DNA of 6,117 nucleotides from Kiloniellales bacterium. Lineage in GTDB: Bacteria > Pseudomonadota > Alphaproteobacteria > Kiloniellales > JAKSDN01. The position numbers and the translations under genes are program-made. This document shows, piece by piece, positions 5,452 through 6,117 of this stretch. The first letter of the stretch is position 1. Each line of letters opens with the position of its first letter. A model generated the notes under the pieces. It made no database searches and had not been told where the DNA came from. It was given only the letters and a program-made list of their open reading frames with translations. The stretch spans positions 1-6,117 of the forward strand of contig JAKSDN010001124.1 in NCBI GenBank assembly GCA_022360075.1, given 5' to 3'.

Positions 5452-5910
5452 TCAGGCGGCGCCGTTGCCGGCGCGGGCTTCCCGCAGGGCGGCGGTCGTC
5501 TGCTCGAGACGGGTCGCCAAGACCCGCATCACCTCGACGGCCATCTCGGGGAAGTCGTTGACGAGCTGGAAGAAGAGATCCTTGGTCAGCTTCAGCGTGA
5601 TGAGCTCGCCGCGCGCGGTCACGGTCGCGGTGCGCGGCACGTCGATCAGGATGGCGATGTCGCCAACGATGTCGTTGCGGCCGAGATTGGCCACCTTGAG
5701 CGGCCCGCCGGCGGTGTCGACGACGACGTCGGCTTCGCCTTCGAGGATCACGTAGGCCGAGTCGCCCTGCTCGCCCTGGCGCACGACCGCCTGCCCGTCG
5801 CGGTAGGTCATGCGCTCGCTGGCGAAGGCCATGAGCTTCAGTTTCGCCGGCTCGATGTTCGCGAACAGCGGTATGCGGCGCAGTATGTCGACTTCTTGAT
5901 CCAGGGTCAT
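5452..5910 (-). CDS. Single-domain cyclic-nucleotide-binding protein (Crp-like cNMP fold)
   Basis: This 152-residue protein is almost entirely one cNMP-binding beta-roll: LRRIPLFANIEPAKLKLMAF (10-29), the strand-turn VVRQGEQGDSAYVILEGEADV (42-62) and the phosphate-binding cassette VGDIAILIDVPRTATVTA (82-99). The cassette keeps Gly83 and the key Arg93 but has Asp84 where Glu is usual, so nucleotide binding is plausible but unproven. The C-terminal helix (about 122-145) is heptad-like and may dimerise or dock on a partner. There is no DNA-binding helix-turn-helix, so it is not a Crp transcription factor. A good ribosome site, AGGGAGAGAGG on the minus strand (5913-5923), precedes the ATG. It sits 25 bases after an ABC transporter gene, which suggests it senses a nucleotide or acts as a subunit for that transporter. 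Confidence 0.9.
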   Translation of the reverse strand: MTLDQEVDILRRIPLFANIEPAKLKLMAFASERMTYRDGQAVVRQGEQGDSAYVILEGEADVVVDTAGGPLKVANLGRNDIVGDIAILIDVPRTATVTARGELITLKLTKDLFFQLVNDFPEMAVEVMRVLATRLEQTTAALREARAGNGAA

Positions 5911-5935
5911 GGCCTCTCTCCCTGTGACGGGTCGC

Positions 5936-6117
5936 TCATGCGTTGTTGACCAGGCGCGTGAAGGCGGTGTCGGGCTCGTTGAGCTCGGTGTAGGTGCCCT
6001 GCTCGACCAGCCGCCCGCTCTGCATGACCAGGACGCGGTCGAAGTGGCGGGCCGCGTCGGGCTGCTGCAGGGTCCAGATCAGGCCGTTGTCCCTGCGCGC
6101 CTCGAGGATGCGCTCGA
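5936..6117 (-). CDS. ABC transporter ATP-binding protein, C-terminal tail (rest outside window)
   Basis: The last 60 residues of a protein are read on the minus strand, ending at TGA (5938-5936). They match the end of an exporter-type ABC ATPase: ERILEARRDNGLIWTLQQ is the strand and switch region, DRVLVMQSGRLVEQGTYTEL is the characteristic post-switch segment, and LNEPDTAFTRLVNNA is the tail. At the position of the usual switch (H-loop) histidine there is Gln (LQQP where LHRP- or THRL-like sequences are normal), which suggests weak or altered hydrolysis in this domain. Walker A, Walker B, signature and any membrane domain lie outside the window. It is the first visible gene of the minus-strand set leading into the cyclic-nucleotide-binding protein and methyltransferase. 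Confidence 0.88.
   Translation of the reverse strand, partial: ERILEARRDNGLIWTLQQPDAARHFDRVLVMQSGRLVEQGTYTELNEPDTAFTRLVNNA

Noticed and set aside
4860..5561. Long plus-strand ORF of 233 codons opposite the methyltransferase and cNMP genes
   Set aside because: The sequence is Arg/Ala/Gly-rich with no recognisable domain, and both minus-strand genes under it have clear family motifs. It is a GC-rich antisense shadow.
5452..5910. Crp/Fnr transcription factor
   Set aside because: Only the cNMP-binding roll and one helix are present; the length leaves no room for a DNA-binding domain.

Overview
This 6.1 kb window is GC-rich chromosomal DNA. Gene content and order point to an alphaproteobacterium, probably of a Rhodospirillales-like lineage; this is inferred from protein flavour and from ftsK next to lolA, and no search was possible. 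Nearly all of it is explained by eight protein-coding genes, two of them cut by the window edges. No tRNA, rRNA, CRISPR array, transposase or phage gene is visible.

Layout: (1) Positions 1-1581 hold the end of ftsK (chromosome segregation DNA translocase) followed on the same strand by lolA (periplasmic lipoprotein carrier). (2) Positions 1751-3522 hold a divergent pair: a minus-strand membrane fatty acid hydroxylase/sterol desaturase-type di-iron enzyme, and a plus-strand class I glutamine amidotransferase-like hydrolase of the gamma-glutamyl-GABA hydrolase (peptidase C26) family. (3) Positions 3523-3888 are a 366-base gap with an AT-rich patch, a promoter-like pair of hexamers, three consecutive hairpins and a strong terminator. 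I read this as a candidate small RNA of about 120 nt. (4) Positions 3889-4683 encode exonuclease III (xth) with all catalytic residues intact. (5) Positions 4938-6117 are a minus-strand set transcribed from right to left: the tail of an ABC transporter ATPase, a single-domain cyclic-nucleotide-binding protein and a small SAM methyltransferase, each separated by 25 bases, so very likely one operon.

ftsK, lolA and xth are, from memory, commonly close neighbours in alphaproteobacteria. Here the desaturase, the hydrolase and the candidate RNA sit between lolA and xth and look like an insertion into that cluster.

The non-coding parts are the most interesting. A 93-base inverted-repeat element lies between the convergent lolA and desaturase genes. 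A left-half copy lies between the convergent xth and methyltransferase genes. The two copies differ by a paired C-to-T and G-to-A change that keeps an internal hairpin, which suggests selection on, or copying of, a folded form. A short CACAGAG array lies just upstream of the half copy. I found no clear new multi-gene system; the best candidates for something undescribed are the RNA at 3656-3778 and the folded repeat family.
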